Assembly (NCBI RefSeq): GCF_001570605.1
Contig: NZ_BBXG01000026.1
Coordinates: 1 to 32,160 of the forward strand
Length of the DNA stretch: 32,160 nucleotides
Source: Herbidospora cretacea
GTDB taxonomy: Bacteria > Actinomycetota > Actinomycetes > Streptosporangiales > Streptosporangiaceae
Direction of reading: 5' to 3'
A model generated the notes under the pieces. That model made no database searches, had not been told where the DNA came from, and saw only the letters and a list, made by a program, of their open reading frames with translations. This document shows positions 1 to 9,074 of the stretch, one piece after another. Numbering within the stretch: position 1 is the first letter of the stretch; every line of letters starts with the position of its first letter. Position numbers and translations under genes: made by a program.

Positions 1-644
1 GAGCGCAGGAAGGCCAGCACCGCGAGCACCCGGCGGTGCTGGTCGGCGTCGTCGGCGTAGAGGCCGAGCTTGGCGAAGATCGAGCGGATGTGCTTCTCCA
101 CCGCGCCCTCGCTGACCACCAGCTGGCGGCCGATCGCCGGGTTGGAGCGGCCCTCGGCCATCAGCTCCAGCACCTCGCGCTCGCGGGGGGTCAGCGTCGT
201 GACCGGGTCGTCGCGGCGGCGGCGGACCATGAGCTGCGAGACGACCTGCGGGTCGAAGACGGTCCCCCCGGAGGCGACCCGGCGCAGCCCCGCCAGGAAC
301 TCGTCGACGTCGATCACGCGGTCCTTGAGCAGGTAGCCGACCCCGCCCCGGGCGTCGGCCAGGAGGTCGTCGGCGTAGGAGACCTCGACGTACTGGGACA
401 GGATGAGGATCGGCGCGCCCGGCACCTTCCGGCGGGCCGCCACGGCGGCGCGCAGGCCCTCGTCGGTGAAGGTCGGCGGCATCCGCACGTCGACCACGGA
501 CACGTCCGGCTGATGCGCCGCGACGGCGGCCACGAGCTCCTCGCCCGTGCCCACCGTCGCGACCACCTCGCAGCCGAACTCCTCGAGGAGGCGGACCAGC
601 CCCTCCCGGATGAGCACGGCGTCGTCGGCCACCACTACCCGCAC
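1..644 (-). CDS. NarL/FixJ-family response regulator (3' end cut by window edge)
   Basis: DNA-binding output partner of the upstream sensor kinase. My translation from a GTG at 644 gives about 214 residues. The N-terminal receiver domain shows the acidic pair (VVADDAV), a phospho-acceptor Asp in VSVVDVRMPP and the lysine in GYLLKDR. The C-terminal LuxR-type helix-turn-helix reads LTPREREVLELMAEGRSN followed by VSEGAVEKHIRSIFAKLGL. Family members are usually 210-220 residues, so only the last few codons are missing. The start has a GGAGG ribosome site about 5 nt upstream and overlaps the kinase stop by 10 nt, which suggests translational coupling. The genes it controls cannot be inferred from this window. 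Confidence 0.93.
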   Translation of the reverse strand, partial: MRVVVADDAVLIREGLVRLLEEFGCEVVATVGTGEELVAAVAAHQPDVSVVDVRMPPTFTDEGLRAAVAARRKVPGAPILILSQYVEVSYADDLLADARGGVGYLLKDRVIDVDEFLAGLRRVASGGTVFDPQVVSQLMVRRRRDDPVTTLTPREREVLELMAEGRSNPAIGRQLVVSEGAVEKHIRSIFAKLGLYADDADQHRRVLAVLAFLR

Positions 645-1882
645 GGAACCTCCGCCACGATCAGGGTCGGTCCCCCGGTCGGGGACTGAACGGAAAGCTC
701 GCCGTCGACCGCGCGCAGCCGGTCGGCCAGACCGGACAGCCCGTGGCCCTTGGCGACGTGGGCGCCGCCGACCCCGTCGTCGCCGATGGTCAGCAGCAGC
801 GAGTCGCCCATGCGCTCCAGCATGACCCGGCACACGGTGGCCCGGCTGTGCTTGGCGACGTTGGTGAGCGCCTCGGCGGTGACGAAGTAGACGGTGTTCT
901 CGACCAGAGCCGCGAACCGCTCCTCGACCCGGACGTCGAGCTCGACCGGCACGGTGCACCGCGCCGCCAGCGCCGACAGCGCCGGGTTGAGCCCCCGGTC
1001 GGCCAGGATCGGCGGGGCGATCCCCCGCGACAGGGCCCGCAACTCGTCGAGCGTCTCACGGGTGGCGGTGATCGCCTGCCCGATCGTCGTCGACGCCGCC
1101 TCGGCGTCGCGCTCCAGCAGCCGCTGGGCCCGCGACAGCTCCATCGCCAGGTGGACGAGCCGCTGCTGCGGGCCGTCGTGGATGTCCCGCTCCAGCCGCC
1201 GGAGCGCGTCGGCCTCGGCGTGGGCGGCGGCGTGCCGGCCCTCGGTCAGGTGGTCGATGCGGCCCTGCAGCTCGGCCATGCCGCTGAGCATCGTGCGGCC
1301 CAGGTTGGCCTGCAGCGTGGCCATGAACCGGATCACCGGGAAGATCGCCAGAATCGCGACCACGCCCAGCACCGCGTAGAACAGGGTGTTGGTGAGGTAG
1401 CCGTCGCCCAGGCCCAGCAGTTCGGGTAGCTCCTTGTTCCCCGGGATCCGGCTGGTGAACCAGCCCCAGAGGGGATAGGTCACCCCGCCCAGCACCAGCC
1501 CCCACAGCGCGACCGACACGCAGAACGTGGCGATCGCGACCGGGAACACGATGAACAGGTGCAGCGCGTCCAGCCACGACTGCGGGGTCATGAGGGGGTT
1601 GATCAACCGGCGGACCCACCCGGCGCCGGCGGGCGGCTCCGGATAGCGCGGACGGTGGACCGGCCGGTCGAGGACCAGCGCGATGCGACCTCGTTCGAGG
1701 TCGCCGAACAGCCGGGCGACGAGCAGGGTGACCGCGAGGACGGCCACCCCGACGCCGACGACGACGGTCCCGGTTCCGGCGGAGAGCCCGGCGACCATCA
1801 GGCAGAACGCGACCGTCGCCAAGGGGAAGCCCAGCATCAGGTAGCCGGTGTCGGCGGCCAGGCGGCGCAGATGTGTTCTCAT
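635..1882 (-). CDS. Two-component sensor histidine kinase, HisKA_3 (NarL-partner) type
   Basis: Membrane-bound sensor kinase of 415 residues that should phosphorylate the overlapping response regulator. The N-terminal half has several hydrophobic segments (about residues 15-60 and 105-185) resembling the actinobacterial 'putative sensor' domain. Next come a coiled linker and the HisKA_3 H-box RDIHDGPQQR with phospho-acceptor His235, then the ATPase domain with N-box EALTNVAKHS (Asn341), G1 box GDDGVGG (about 367-373) and G2 GHGLSGLADR. The frame stays open to 1984, but the upstream codons look non-coding. ATG 1882 is preferred because a TAAGTT -10-like hexamer lies 7 nt upstream and no ribosome site is present; ATG 1888 is the alternative. 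The sensed signal is unknown. Confidence 0.9.
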   Translation of the reverse strand: MRTHLRRLAADTGYLMLGFPLATVAFCLMVAGLSAGTGTVVVGVGVAVLAVTLLVARLFGDLERGRIALVLDRPVHRPRYPEPPAGAGWVRRLINPLMTPQSWLDALHLFIVFPVAIATFCVSVALWGLVLGGVTYPLWGWFTSRIPGNKELPELLGLGDGYLTNTLFYAVLGVVAILAIFPVIRFMATLQANLGRTMLSGMAELQGRIDHLTEGRHAAAHAEADALRRLERDIHDGPQQRLVHLAMELSRAQRLLERDAEAASTTIGQAITATRETLDELRALSRGIAPPILADRGLNPALSALAARCTVPVELDVRVEERFAALVENTVYFVTAEALTNVAKHSRATVCRVMLERMGDSLLLTIGDDGVGGAHVAKGHGLSGLADRLRAVDGELSVQSPTGGPTLIVAEVPCG

Positions 1883-1889
1883 GCCCATC

Positions 1890-1895
1890 AACTTA
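1890..1895 (-). promoter_or_regulatory. Candidate -10 element for a leaderless sensor-kinase transcript
   Basis: TAAGTT on the minus strand fits the actinobacterial TANNNT -10 pattern and ends 7 nt before ATG 1882. No good -35 hexamer and no Shine-Dalgarno are visible. Leaderless start is an inference from spacing. Confidence 0.35.
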
Positions 1896-1992
1896 GGAAT
1901 CGGCGGCACTCCCCCACGATCCCGTGTGCACCCGGGCGATGGTAGGGCCTGCACCACCATTGCTGATTGCCGCGCCTCCGGCACGGCGGGCG

Positions 1993-3396
1993 CTACTTCT
2001 TGCGCTTCTCCCGGATCTTCATGGTGACCGCGATCGGGGAGCCCTCGAAACCGAACTCCTCGCGCAGCCGCCGCTCGATGAAGCGCCGGTAGGTCTCCTC
2101 AAGGAAGCCCGAGGTGAATAGCACGAACTTCGGCGGCTCGGTGGCCGCCTGGGTGGCGAAGAGGATCTTCGGCTGCTTGCCGCCCCGGACCGGCGGCGGC
2201 GTCGCCTGCACCAGCTCGGTGAGGAACTGGTTGAGCCGCGCCGTCGGCACCCGGGTCGTCCACGAGTCGATGGCCCGCTCCAGCGCGGGGACCAGCTTCT
2301 CGACGTGGCGGCCGGTCTTGGCGGAGATGTTGACCCGCAGCGCCCAGGGCGTGCGGACGAGCTGGCGCTCGATCTCCTTCTCCAGGTAGTAGCGCCGGTC
2401 CTCGTCGACCAGGTCCCACTTGTTGAACGCCACGACCATGGCCCGGCCCGACTCGATGACCAGCGAGATGATCCGCAGGTCCTGTTCGGTCAGCACGTCG
2501 GAGGCGTCGATCAGCACGATCGCCACCTCCGCCCGCTCCAGGGCGGCGCGGGTGCGCATGGCGGCGTAGAAGTCGGCGCCCTTGAGCTCGCGGTCGCGCC
2601 TTCGGATGCCGGCGGTGTCGATGAAGCGCCAGGTCACCCCGCCGAGCTCGACGAGCTCGTCGACCGGGTCACGGGTGGTGCCGGCCATCGGGTCGACCAG
2701 CACCCGCTCCTCACCGGCGACCCGGTTGAGCAGCGACGACTTGCCCACGTTGGGCTTGCCGAGCAGCGCCACCCGGCGCGGGCCGCGCTCCTCGCCGAAC
2801 TTCAGCGGCGGCGTCTCGGGCAGCGCGTCGAGCACCACGTCGAGCAGGTCGCCGCTGGAGCGGCCGTGGAGGGCCGAGACGGGGTGGGGCTTGCCGAGGC
2901 CGAGCGACCACAGTTCGGTGGCCTCCAGCTCGACGAGCTGGTTGTCGACCTTGTTGGCGGCCAGCACGACCGGCTTGCCGGCCTTGCGCAGCACCCCGCT
3001 GACGGCCTCGTCGGAGTCGGTGACCCCCACGGTGGCGTCGACCACGAACAGGATCACGTCGGCCAGCTCGGCCGCGATCTGCGCCTGTTCGGCGATCTTC
3101 AGGGCCATGCCGGTGGCGTCGGGGTCCCACCCGCCGGTGTCGACCAGCGTGAACCGGCGGCCCCGCCAGTTGGCGTCGTAGGTGACCCGGTCGCGGGTCA
3201 CGCCGGGCACGTCTTCGACGACCGCCTCCCGGCGGCCGATGATGCGGTTGACCAGGGTCGACTTGCCCACGTTGGGGCGACCCACCACCGCCACGACGGG
3301 TAGCGGACCCGAATCGGGTTCCTCGTCGTGACCTCCCTCGTCGAGGGTGGCCAGCTCGGACTCGATCCAGCCGTCGTCGTCGTACTCCGCGCTCAT
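1993..3396 (-). CDS. der: Ribosome-assembly GTPase Der (EngA)
   Basis: Essential double GTPase needed for maturation of the 50S subunit; 467 residues. An acidic N-terminal extension of about 32 residues precedes the first G domain, with P-loop GRPNVGKS at 39-46, DTGG G3 near 86-89 and NKVD near 148-151. The second G domain has P-loop GKPNVGKS at 213-220, a DTAG box and NKWD. A KH-like RNA-binding domain fills the last 90 or so residues, ending in a basic KIREKRKK tail. The ATG has a GGAGGA site about 8 nt upstream. It lies 16 nt after cmk, a pairing common in actinobacteria. The acidic extension is typical of actinobacterial Der proteins. Confidence 0.98.
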   Translation of the reverse strand: MSAEYDDDGWIESELATLDEGGHDEEPDSGPLPVVAVVGRPNVGKSTLVNRIIGRREAVVEDVPGVTRDRVTYDANWRGRRFTLVDTGGWDPDATGMALKIAEQAQIAAELADVILFVVDATVGVTDSDEAVSGVLRKAGKPVVLAANKVDNQLVELEATELWSLGLGKPHPVSALHGRSSGDLLDVVLDALPETPPLKFGEERGPRRVALLGKPNVGKSSLLNRVAGEERVLVDPMAGTTRDPVDELVELGGVTWRFIDTAGIRRRDRELKGADFYAAMRTRAALERAEVAIVLIDASDVLTEQDLRIISLVIESGRAMVVAFNKWDLVDEDRRYYLEKEIERQLVRTPWALRVNISAKTGRHVEKLVPALERAIDSWTTRVPTARLNQFLTELVQATPPPVRGGKQPKILFATQAATEPPKFVLFTSGFLEETYRRFIERRLREEFGFEGSPIAVTMKIREKRKK

Positions 3397-3412
3397 CGCG
3401 GCATTCCTCCTG

Positions 3413-4090
3413 TCAGCGCGCCTCGATCGGGGCGCGCTCCTTCACGAGCCGCAGGATCTCGGCGATGACCTCGTCGAGCCCCAGCTCAGTGGTGTCGACC
3501 TCGACCGCGTCGGCGGCCATGGTGAGCGGGTCGGCCTTCCGGGTGGAGTCGAGGGTGTCGCGGCGGGCCATGTCGGCCACCTGCGCCTCGACGGTCGACC
3601 CGGTCAGCTCGGCGTTGCGCCGGCGCGCGCGGGCCTCGGCGCTGGCGGTCAGGTAGATCTTGACGGGGGCCTGGGGGGCGACGACGGTGCCGATGTCCCG
3701 GCCCTCGACGACCATGCCCCCGGGGGTGGCGGCGATCAGCTCCCGCTGGAGGGCGACCAGGCGGGCGCGGACCTCCGGCACCGCCGCGACCGCCGACACG
3801 GCGCCGGTCACGACCGCCTCCCGGATGGGGGCGTTGACGTCGGTCCCGTCGACGGTGACGCCGGACTTCTCCGGGTCGGTGGACATCTCCAGCACGGGCT
3901 CGGCCGCGCGGGCCGCGATGGTCTCGGCGTCGGCCGGGTCGATGCCCTGGTCGAGCACCCACCAGGTGACCGCCCGGTACATCGCCCCCGTGTCGAGGTA
4001 ACGCAGGCCCAGCGCGCGGGCCACCCCGCGGGACGCGCTCGACTTGCCCGACCCCGAAGGCCCGTCCATGGCGACGACCAGACCCGGCAC
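3413..4090 (-). CDS. cmk: Cytidylate kinase
   Basis: Phosphorylates CMP and dCMP with ATP in pyrimidine nucleotide salvage and synthesis; cytoplasmic, 225 residues, normal family length. The P-loop is GPSGSGKSS near residues 10-18, followed by the substrate-binding [13 protein letters not shown] stretch. [11 protein letters not shown] and the Arg-rich lid ([19 protein letters not shown]) are in the expected order. The start is GTG 4090 with an AGGGGAG ribosome site. It is followed 16 nt later by der and preceded by tyrA with an 80-nt gap, so it may be read from the tyrA transcript or from a promoter in that gap. Confidence 0.97.
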   Translation of the reverse strand: MPGLVVAMDGPSGSGKSSASRGVARALGLRYLDTGAMYRAVTWWVLDQGIDPADAETIAARAAEPVLEMSTDPEKSGVTVDGTDVNAPIREAVVTGAVSAVAAVPEVRARLVALQRELIAATPGGMVVEGRDIGTVVAPQAPVKIYLTASAEARARRRNAELTGSTVEAQVADMARRDTLDSTRKADPLTMAADAVEVDTTELGLDEVIAEILRLVKERAPIEAR

Positions 4091-4170
4091 GGTCCACTCC
4101 CCTGTTCTCGTGTGTGTTGCGACTCCAGAAGGCTACCGGCGCGCGGACCCCGCGCCGACAGCCTTCACGC

Positions 4171-5259
4171 TCAGCCCTGCAGCTGCCATCCCTGCGCCCG
4201 CAGCGCCGCGGCGAAGGTCGCCGCCGCCTCGGGCTGCACCGACAGCTCCACCGCGCCCAGGGGCAGCCCCGGCACGTGCTCCAGGCGCACGTCCTCGATG
4301 CTGACCCCGGCCTGCTCCGCGACCTGGAAGAGCCGCGCCAGCTCGCCGGGGCGGTCGCCGATGACCACCTGGACGACCGCGTAGGTGCGGGCGGGGCCGC
4401 CGTGCTTGCCGGGGATGCGGCCGGTGCCGGCCGCGCCCCGCTGGAGCAGGTCGGTCACCTCGTCCATGGACGTTCCCTCGATCGCGAACTCGCGCAGCGA
4501 CCGGGCCGCCGTCCGGAGATCGGCCGCGACCGCCTCCAGGACCTCCGCCACGGGCGTGGCGTTGCCGGACAGGATCCCCGTCCACAGACCGGGATCGCCG
4601 GCCGCGATGCGGGTCACGTCGCGGACGCCCTGCCCGCTCAGGCCGAGCGCCGTGTCGGTGGCGTCGGTCAGCCGGGCGGCCACCGCGGCGGCCGTCACGT
4701 GAGGGGCGTGGGAGATCACCGCGACCGCGCGGTCGTGCTCCTCGGCCCCGATCGTCACCGCGTTGGCCCCGCAGAGCGCGACCATCTCGTACACGGCGTC
4801 CCTGGCCTGCGGGCTCGACTCGATGGTCGGGCACAGGGCCCAGGGCCGCCCGAGGAACAGGTCGCCCCGGGCCGCCCCCGGGCCGGACTTCTCACGCCCG
4901 GCCAGCGGATGGCCCGCCACGAAGACCGACATGTCACACCCGAGCACGGCCGCCTGGGAGATCGGCAGCGCCTTCACGCTGGCCACGTCGGTGTAGAACC
5001 GCGCGGCCTCGCGCTTCTGCAGTTCGAGCAGCTGGTCGGCGATGAACTGCGGCGGCACCGCGACGACCGCGATGTCGGCCCGTTCGCCGCCGTCCCAGGG
5101 GTCACCGGCCCCCAGTTCGCTGGCCAGCCGCGCGGCCCCCGGGTCACGGTCGGCCAGCAGCACCCTGATGTCACGGCGGCGCAGTGCCAGCGCCAGCGAC
5201 GTGCCGATGAGGCCCGTGCCGACGACCAGGGCACTGGTCAGTGAGCCACCCTCGGTCAT
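4171..5259 (-). CDS. tyrA: Prephenate dehydrogenase with C-terminal ACT domain
   Basis: NAD(P)-dependent oxidative decarboxylation of prephenate to 4-hydroxyphenylpyruvate in tyrosine synthesis (arogenate use cannot be excluded). The protein is 362 residues. The N-terminal Rossmann motif is VVGTGLIGTS (12-21), with Asp37 ending the second strand. The GHPLAG motif lies at 116-121 and the helical dimerisation domain contains VISHAPHVTA (181-190) and GVRDVTRIA. Residues about 293-350 form an ACT domain, the usual site of amino-acid feedback control. The ATG has GAGGT 6-7 nt upstream. It lies 20 nt after aroH, so the gene pair covers chorismate to prephenate to the tyrosine precursor. Confidence 0.95.
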   Translation of the reverse strand: MTEGGSLTSALVVGTGLIGTSLALALRRRDIRVLLADRDPGAARLASELGAGDPWDGGERADIAVVAVPPQFIADQLLELQKREAARFYTDVASVKALPISQAAVLGCDMSVFVAGHPLAGREKSGPGAARGDLFLGRPWALCPTIESSPQARDAVYEMVALCGANAVTIGAEEHDRAVAVISHAPHVTAAAVAARLTDATDTALGLSGQGVRDVTRIAAGDPGLWTGILSGNATPVAEVLEAVAADLRTAARSLREFAIEGTSMDEVTDLLQRGAAGTGRIPGKHGGPARTYAVVQVVIGDRPGELARLFQVAEQAGVSIEDVRLEHVPGLPLGAVELSVQPEAAATFAAALRAQGWQLQG

Positions 5260-5279
5260 GAATTACCTCGGTGATCTGT

Positions 5280-5639
5280 CTATTGAGCGATGTCGACCCG
5301 CAGCGCGATCGCGCCGCGCAGGTAGACGTGGTGGATCTCCTGGCGCGGCCGGTCGACGGAGATGTGGGCCATCAGCCGCACGACGCGGGGCAGCGCGCCC
5401 GGCACGTCGATCTCGGTGGCGCAGATCAGCGGCACGTCGTGGAAGCCCAGCTTACGGGCGGCCAGTGCCGGGAACTCGGCGGTCAGGTCGGGCGTGGCGG
5501 TGAAGATCACACTGATGACGTCGTCGGTGGTGAGCCGGTTTCGCTCCATCACCTCGGTGACCAGCTCGGTCGTACCCGTGATGATCGACTCACGATCGTT
5601 CCCGTCGACCTGGATCGCGCCGCGGACCGCCCTGACCAT
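5280..5639 (-). CDS. aroH: Chorismate mutase, monofunctional AroH class
   Basis: Rearranges chorismate to prephenate; a 119-residue cytoplasmic enzyme expected to form a trimer. It aligns almost residue for residue with Bacillus subtilis AroH. The active-site set is complete: Arg6, Arg62, Cys73, Glu76, Arg88, Tyr106 and Arg114, matching the Bacillus residues 7, 63, 75, 78, 90, 108 and 116. The strong TATPDL and VPGALPRVVR stretches also match. The start ATG follows AGGAG by 6 nt. It sits directly upstream of tyrA, which uses its product, and just after rluB (30-nt gap). It is the AroH fold, not the helical AroQ fold. Confidence 0.96.
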   Translation of the reverse strand: MVRAVRGAIQVDGNDRESIITGTTELVTEVMERNRLTTDDVISVIFTATPDLTAEFPALAARKLGFHDVPLICATEIDVPGALPRVVRLMAHISVDRPRQEIHHVYLRGAIALRVDIAQ

Positions 5640-5669
5640 GCCTGACTCCTATCTGATCGTCCGCAAAGG

Positions 5670-7640
5670 TTACAGCTTGACGGATGCGTAGAGCTCGCCC
5701 ACCTCGTGGAGGCTGAGCGCGCGGATCGTGCCCGGCTTGAGCCGGCCGAGCTTGACCGGCCCGAACTCGATGCGGGCCAGGTCGATCACGCGGTGCCCGG
5801 TCTCCTCCAGCAGGCGGCGCACGATGTGCTTGCGCCCCTCGTGCAGCACGATCTCGACGAGCGCCTGCTGCCCGTGCTCCTGGACGACGTTGAAGGAGTC
5901 GACCTTGGCCAGGCCGTCCTCCAGCTCGATCCCGGCGCGCAGCGTGCGGTGCAGGTCGCGCTCGATCGGACCGGGGACCTTGGCCCAGTACTTCTTCGAC
6001 ACCCCGTAGCTGGGGTGGGTCAGCCGGTGGGCCAGCTCACCGTCGTTGGTGAGCAGCAGCAGCCCCTCGGTCTCGGTGTCGAGCCGCCCGACGTGGAACA
6101 GGCGAGGAGCCAGTTCCTGGACGTAGTCCGCCAGGCACGGCCGCCCCTCCGGGTCCTCCATCGTGGAGACGACGCCGATGGGCTTGTTGAGGGCGTAGTA
6201 GACGAGGTCGGGCGCGGTCGGGATGCGCTTGCCGTCGACGTGGATGATCTGCTTGGCCGGGTCGACCCGGGCGCCGAACCGGCGCACGACCTGCCCGTCG
6301 ACCGTGACGCGGCCCTCGCCGATCATGTCCTCGCAGGCCCGCCGCGACGCGACGCCCGCCTGCGCGAGCACCTTCTGCAGCCGCTCGCCGCCGGGGACCT
6401 CGGTGGTGTCACGCTCGTCGGTGTAGCCGGGCTCCCAGAACTCGGGGTCCCGCTTCGGCTGAGCCGAGGTCTTGAAAGGCTGCGCCGCCGCCTTGGGCCG
6501 GGTCGGCTTGCCCACGGTCTGCACGTCGTCACGACGCCCCGCCCGCATCGGCCGCTCGACCTTGCCGAACCGCGCCCTGGACCCCCCGGCGGCGGGGTTG
6601 CCCCGCTCGTCCCGGGACTCGAAGGACCGCTGAGGCCGGTCATCACCGGAAGACCGCTGAGGCCGGTCGCCACCGAAGGACCGCTGAGGCCGGTCGCCGC
6701 CAGAGGACCGCTGGGGCCGGTCGGAACCGTAGGAACGCTGCGGCCGGTCATCGCCGTAAGAGCGCTGAGGCCGATCGGAGCCGGCAGAGCGCTGCGGCCG
6801 GTCATCGCCGTAGGAACGCTGCGGCCGGTCGTCACCGAAGGACCGCTGGGGCCGGTCGGAACCGTAAGAGCGCTGCGGGCGGTCGGAGCCGTAGGAACGC
6901 TGCGGCCGGTCGTCGCCATAAGACCGCTGAGGCCGGTCATCGCCGTAGGACCGCTGCGGCCGGTCGCCGTAAGGGCGGTCGTCGCGGGAAGGACGGTCAC
7001 CGCCGAAAGAACGCTGCGGCCGGTCGCCGTAGGGGCGGTCGTCGCGAGCGGGGCGGTCACCGCCGAAAGAACGCTGCGGCCGGTCGCCATAGGGCCGGTC
7101 GGAGCGAGGGCGGTCGTCGCGGGAAGGACGGTCACCGCCGAAGGAACGCTGCGGGCGGTCGCCGTAGGAGCGGGACCGGTCGTCGCGCCCGGACCGGTCG
7201 CCGTAGGGACGGTCGGAGCGGGGACGGTCGTCACGGGAAGGACGGTCGCCGAACGAGCGCGGGCGGTCGTCGCGGGCCGGGCGGTCGCCGAAGGTGCGGG
7301 TGCCGTCGTCGCGGGCGGGACGGTCGCCGTAGGGACGGTCGGAGCGGGAGTCGCCGTCGCGGTAGGAACGCTGGGGCCGGTCGTCGCGGGAGCCGTAGCT
7401 CCGGTCGCCGCGCGGGGCGCGATCGTCGCGGGGGCGGAAGTCGCGGCCGCCGCGGTCGTCGCGGGAACCGCCCTTGTATCCGCCCGTCGAGCCGCCCGTG
7501 GAGCCGCCGCGGTCGTCGCGGGAGCCGAAGCCGCCGCGTTTGGCGGGGCCGCCGGAGCCGGTGGAGCGGGAGCCGGAGCGGCCCGCGCGGAAGGAGTTGC
7601 CTCGACCGCGTCCATCACCGGACGGGGTTCGCTTGTTCAC
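5670..7640 (-). CDS. rluB: RluB-type 23S rRNA pseudouridine synthase with a very long Arg/Asp-rich repeat tail
   Basis: Expected to convert a uridine in the 23S rRNA peptidyl-transferase region to pseudouridine. Residues about 419-465 form an S4 RNA-binding domain (ERLQKVLAQAGVASRR). The synthase domain follows, with YYALNKPIGV and the catalytic Asp521 in GRLDTETEGLLLL, ending in HEGRKHIVRRLLE. The first 410 or so residues are low-complexity and probably disordered: RGG-like at first (1-80), then units of DRPYGDRPxR type (100-224), then thirteen contiguous nonapeptides of DDRPQRSYG type (225-341), then a basic Pro/Lys linker. RluB core proteins are about 250 residues, so the tail is most of this protein. 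The ATG overlaps the scpB stop by 4 nt. Confidence 0.93.
   Translation of the reverse strand: MNKRTPSGDGRGRGNSFRAGRSGSRSTGSGGPAKRGGFGSRDDRGGSTGGSTGGYKGGSRDDRGGRDFRPRDDRAPRGDRSYGSRDDRPQRSYRDGDSRSDRPYGDRPARDDGTRTFGDRPARDDRPRSFGDRPSRDDRPRSDRPYGDRSGRDDRSRSYGDRPQRSFGGDRPSRDDRPRSDRPYGDRPQRSFGGDRPARDDRPYGDRPQRSFGGDRPSRDDRPYGDRPQRSYGDDRPQRSYGDDRPQRSYGSDRPQRSYGSDRPQRSFGDDRPQRSYGDDRPQRSAGSDRPQRSYGDDRPQRSYGSDRPQRSSGGDRPQRSFGGDRPQRSSGDDRPQRSFESRDERGNPAAGGSRARFGKVERPMRAGRRDDVQTVGKPTRPKAAAQPFKTSAQPKRDPEFWEPGYTDERDTTEVPGGERLQKVLAQAGVASRRACEDMIGEGRVTVDGQVVRRFGARVDPAKQIIHVDGKRIPTAPDLVYYALNKPIGVVSTMEDPEGRPCLADYVQELAPRLFHVGRLDTETEGLLLLTNDGELAHRLTHPSYGVSKKYWAKVPGPIERDLHRTLRAGIELEDGLAKVDSFNVVQEHGQQALVEIVLHEGRKHIVRRLLEETGHRVIDLARIEFGPVKLGRLKPGTIRALSLHEVGELYASVKL
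6618..6968 (-). repeat. Coding tandem repeat, 13 copies of 27 bp
   Basis: Thirteen head-to-tail copies encode (D/S/G)DRPQRS(Y/F/S/A)(G/E) within RluB residues 225-341. Copies differ at synonymous third positions and at the residue after Ser and the first residue. A looser, related array with DRPYGDRPQRSFG units continues towards 7340. Period and frame are kept throughout, so this is protein repeat expansion rather than a non-coding array. Confidence 0.93.
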
Positions 7641-8191
7641 TTGGATTGCTCCTCAAGAGTGTCGTCGTCGGGGAGGAAGGGCGCGAGTTCGGGAAGCTCG
7701 GAAAGGTCCCGCAGGCCCAGTCTCTCCATGAAGTAGCTGGTGGTCCGGTAGAGCACGGCCTGACTCTCCGGGTCGGTCCCGGCCTCCTCGACGAGGCCGC
7801 GGGCGGCGAGCGTGCGCATGACGCCGTCGCTGTTGACGCCGCGGATCGCCGCCACCCTGGCCCGGCTGACGGGCTGGCGGTAGGCGACCACGGCGAGGGT
7901 CTCCAGGGCGGCCTGGGTCAGCCGCGCCTGCTGGCCGTCGCGCACGAACCGCTCCACCAGGGGAGCGCACTCGGCGCGGGTGTAGAGGCGCCATCCTCCG
8001 GCGACCTCTCTCAGATCAAAACCCCTCCCGGCGGAGGTGTATTCCTCCGAGAGCTCCCGCAGGGCGGCCCCGATCTCGGCGGTCGGCCGTTCGAGCACCT
8101 GCGCGAGGGTGATCTCCTCGACGGGTTCGTCGACGACGAGCAGGATGGCCTCGAGCCCCATCGTGAGGTCGGAGACCGTCACTTCAGACAC
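7637..8191 (-). CDS. scpB: Segregation and condensation protein B
   Basis: Winged-helix (kite) subunit that, with ScpA, joins SMC to form the condensin that compacts and separates the chromosome. The protein has 184 residues, a normal length. Visible landmarks are the N-terminal LEAILLVVDEPV helix, the FDLREVAGGWRLYT segment and the conserved LTQAALETLAVVAYRQPVSRARVAAIRGVNSDGV core, which is diagnostic of the family. The C-terminus matches the usual LGLRDLSELPELAPF ending. Its start overlaps scpA by 8 nt and its stop overlaps rluB by 4 nt, so the three are probably translated from one message. Confidence 0.97.
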   Translation of the reverse strand: MSEVTVSDLTMGLEAILLVVDEPVEEITLAQVLERPTAEIGAALRELSEEYTSAGRGFDLREVAGGWRLYTRAECAPLVERFVRDGQQARLTQAALETLAVVAYRQPVSRARVAAIRGVNSDGVMRTLAARGLVEEAGTDPESQAVLYRTTSYFMERLGLRDLSELPELAPFLPDDDTLEEQSK

Positions 8192-9056
8192 CGTCGCCCT
8201 CCTCTCGCCGCGTCTCGTCGTAGTCGTCGCCGACGAGCACGCTGCCGTCGGCCGTTCCGGTCCAGGTCACGTAGAGATCCCCCAGAGGCTCGGCCTGCTC
8301 GAAGGAGACCGCGGACTCGCGGAACAACTCCAGAACGGCGAGGAACCTCGCCACCACTTCGAAAGGGCCGGCGCAGTCGGAGGTCAGCGCCCGGAATGTC
8401 GCGGTGCCCGCCCGGCGCAACCGCTCGACCAGGATAGCGGCCTGTTCGCGTACCGAGGCGAGTGGTTGGTACATGTGGGTGACCGAGACGGTCGGCGGGA
8501 GCTTCGGCGTGAACGCCCGGCGGGCGATCTCGGCCAGCCGCTCGGGCCCGATCCCGAGCACGAGCTCGGGCAGCAGGTTGGCGAACGCCGGCTCCAGCGG
8601 CACCACGCGCGGGAACCGCAGCGCCTCCTCGGCCATCCGGCCCGCGAAGATCTTCGCCACCTCCTTGTACGCCCGGTATTGCAGCAACCGGGCGAACAGC
8701 AGGTCACGGGCCTCCAGCAGGGCCAGGTCCTCCTCGTCCTCCACCTCGCCGGAGGGCAGCAGCCGGGCCGCCTTGAGGTCGAGCAGGGTGGCCGCGACCA
8801 GCAGGAAGTGGCTCGTCTGGTCGAGGTCCCATTCGGGACCCCGGGAGCGGATGTAGGAGATGAACTCGTCGGTGACCTTGTGGAGCGACACCTCGGTGAT
8901 GTCGAGCTTGTGCTTGGCGATCAGCCCGAGCAGCAGGTCGAAAGGGCCCTCGAACACTTCGAGATGGACGTGGAAGCCCACCTCTTCCGCATCGGGGGGC
9001 GCGCTGGTCTCCGGCTCGGTCACCGGGCCATTGTGCCGTGTCGCCGGGGCGGCCAC
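8184..9056 (-). CDS. scpA: Segregation and condensation protein A
   Basis: Kleisin subunit of the SMC-ScpAB condensin; 290 residues from the upstream GTG. The family signature VHLEVFEGPFDLLLGLIAKHKLDI lies at about residues 29-52, followed by LLVAATLLDLKAARLLP and an acidic linker. The C-terminal winged helix that contacts SMC contains the FLAVLELFRE segment. The start is uncertain: GTG 9056 or an in-frame GTG at 9023 (giving VTEPETS...), neither with a clear ribosome site. It lies 18 nt after parA and overlaps scpB by 8 nt. Confidence 0.95.
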   Translation of the reverse strand: MAAPATRHNGPVTEPETSAPPDAEEVGFHVHLEVFEGPFDLLLGLIAKHKLDITEVSLHKVTDEFISYIRSRGPEWDLDQTSHFLLVAATLLDLKAARLLPSGEVEDEEDLALLEARDLLFARLLQYRAYKEVAKIFAGRMAEEALRFPRVVPLEPAFANLLPELVLGIGPERLAEIARRAFTPKLPPTVSVTHMYQPLASVREQAAILVERLRRAGTATFRALTSDCAGPFEVVARFLAVLELFRESAVSFEQAEPLGDLYVTWTGTADGSVLVGDDYDETRREEGDGV

Positions 9057-9074
9057 ACGGGCACGGGCCGGAAC

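Noticed and set aside
2305-3303. Long plus-strand frame opposite der
   Set aside because: Antisense shadow of the conserved der gene; His/Gly/Val-rich without motifs.
6618-6968. Regular 27-bp repeats resembling a CRISPR array
   Set aside because: The repeats are contiguous without spacers, keep the reading frame and encode a nonapeptide inside rluB.
5706-7736. A 676-codon plus-strand open frame opposite rluB/scpB
   Set aside because: It is a GC-bias shadow: low-complexity Val/Arg/Pro sequence antisense to the well-supported rluB and its repeats, with no recognisable domain.
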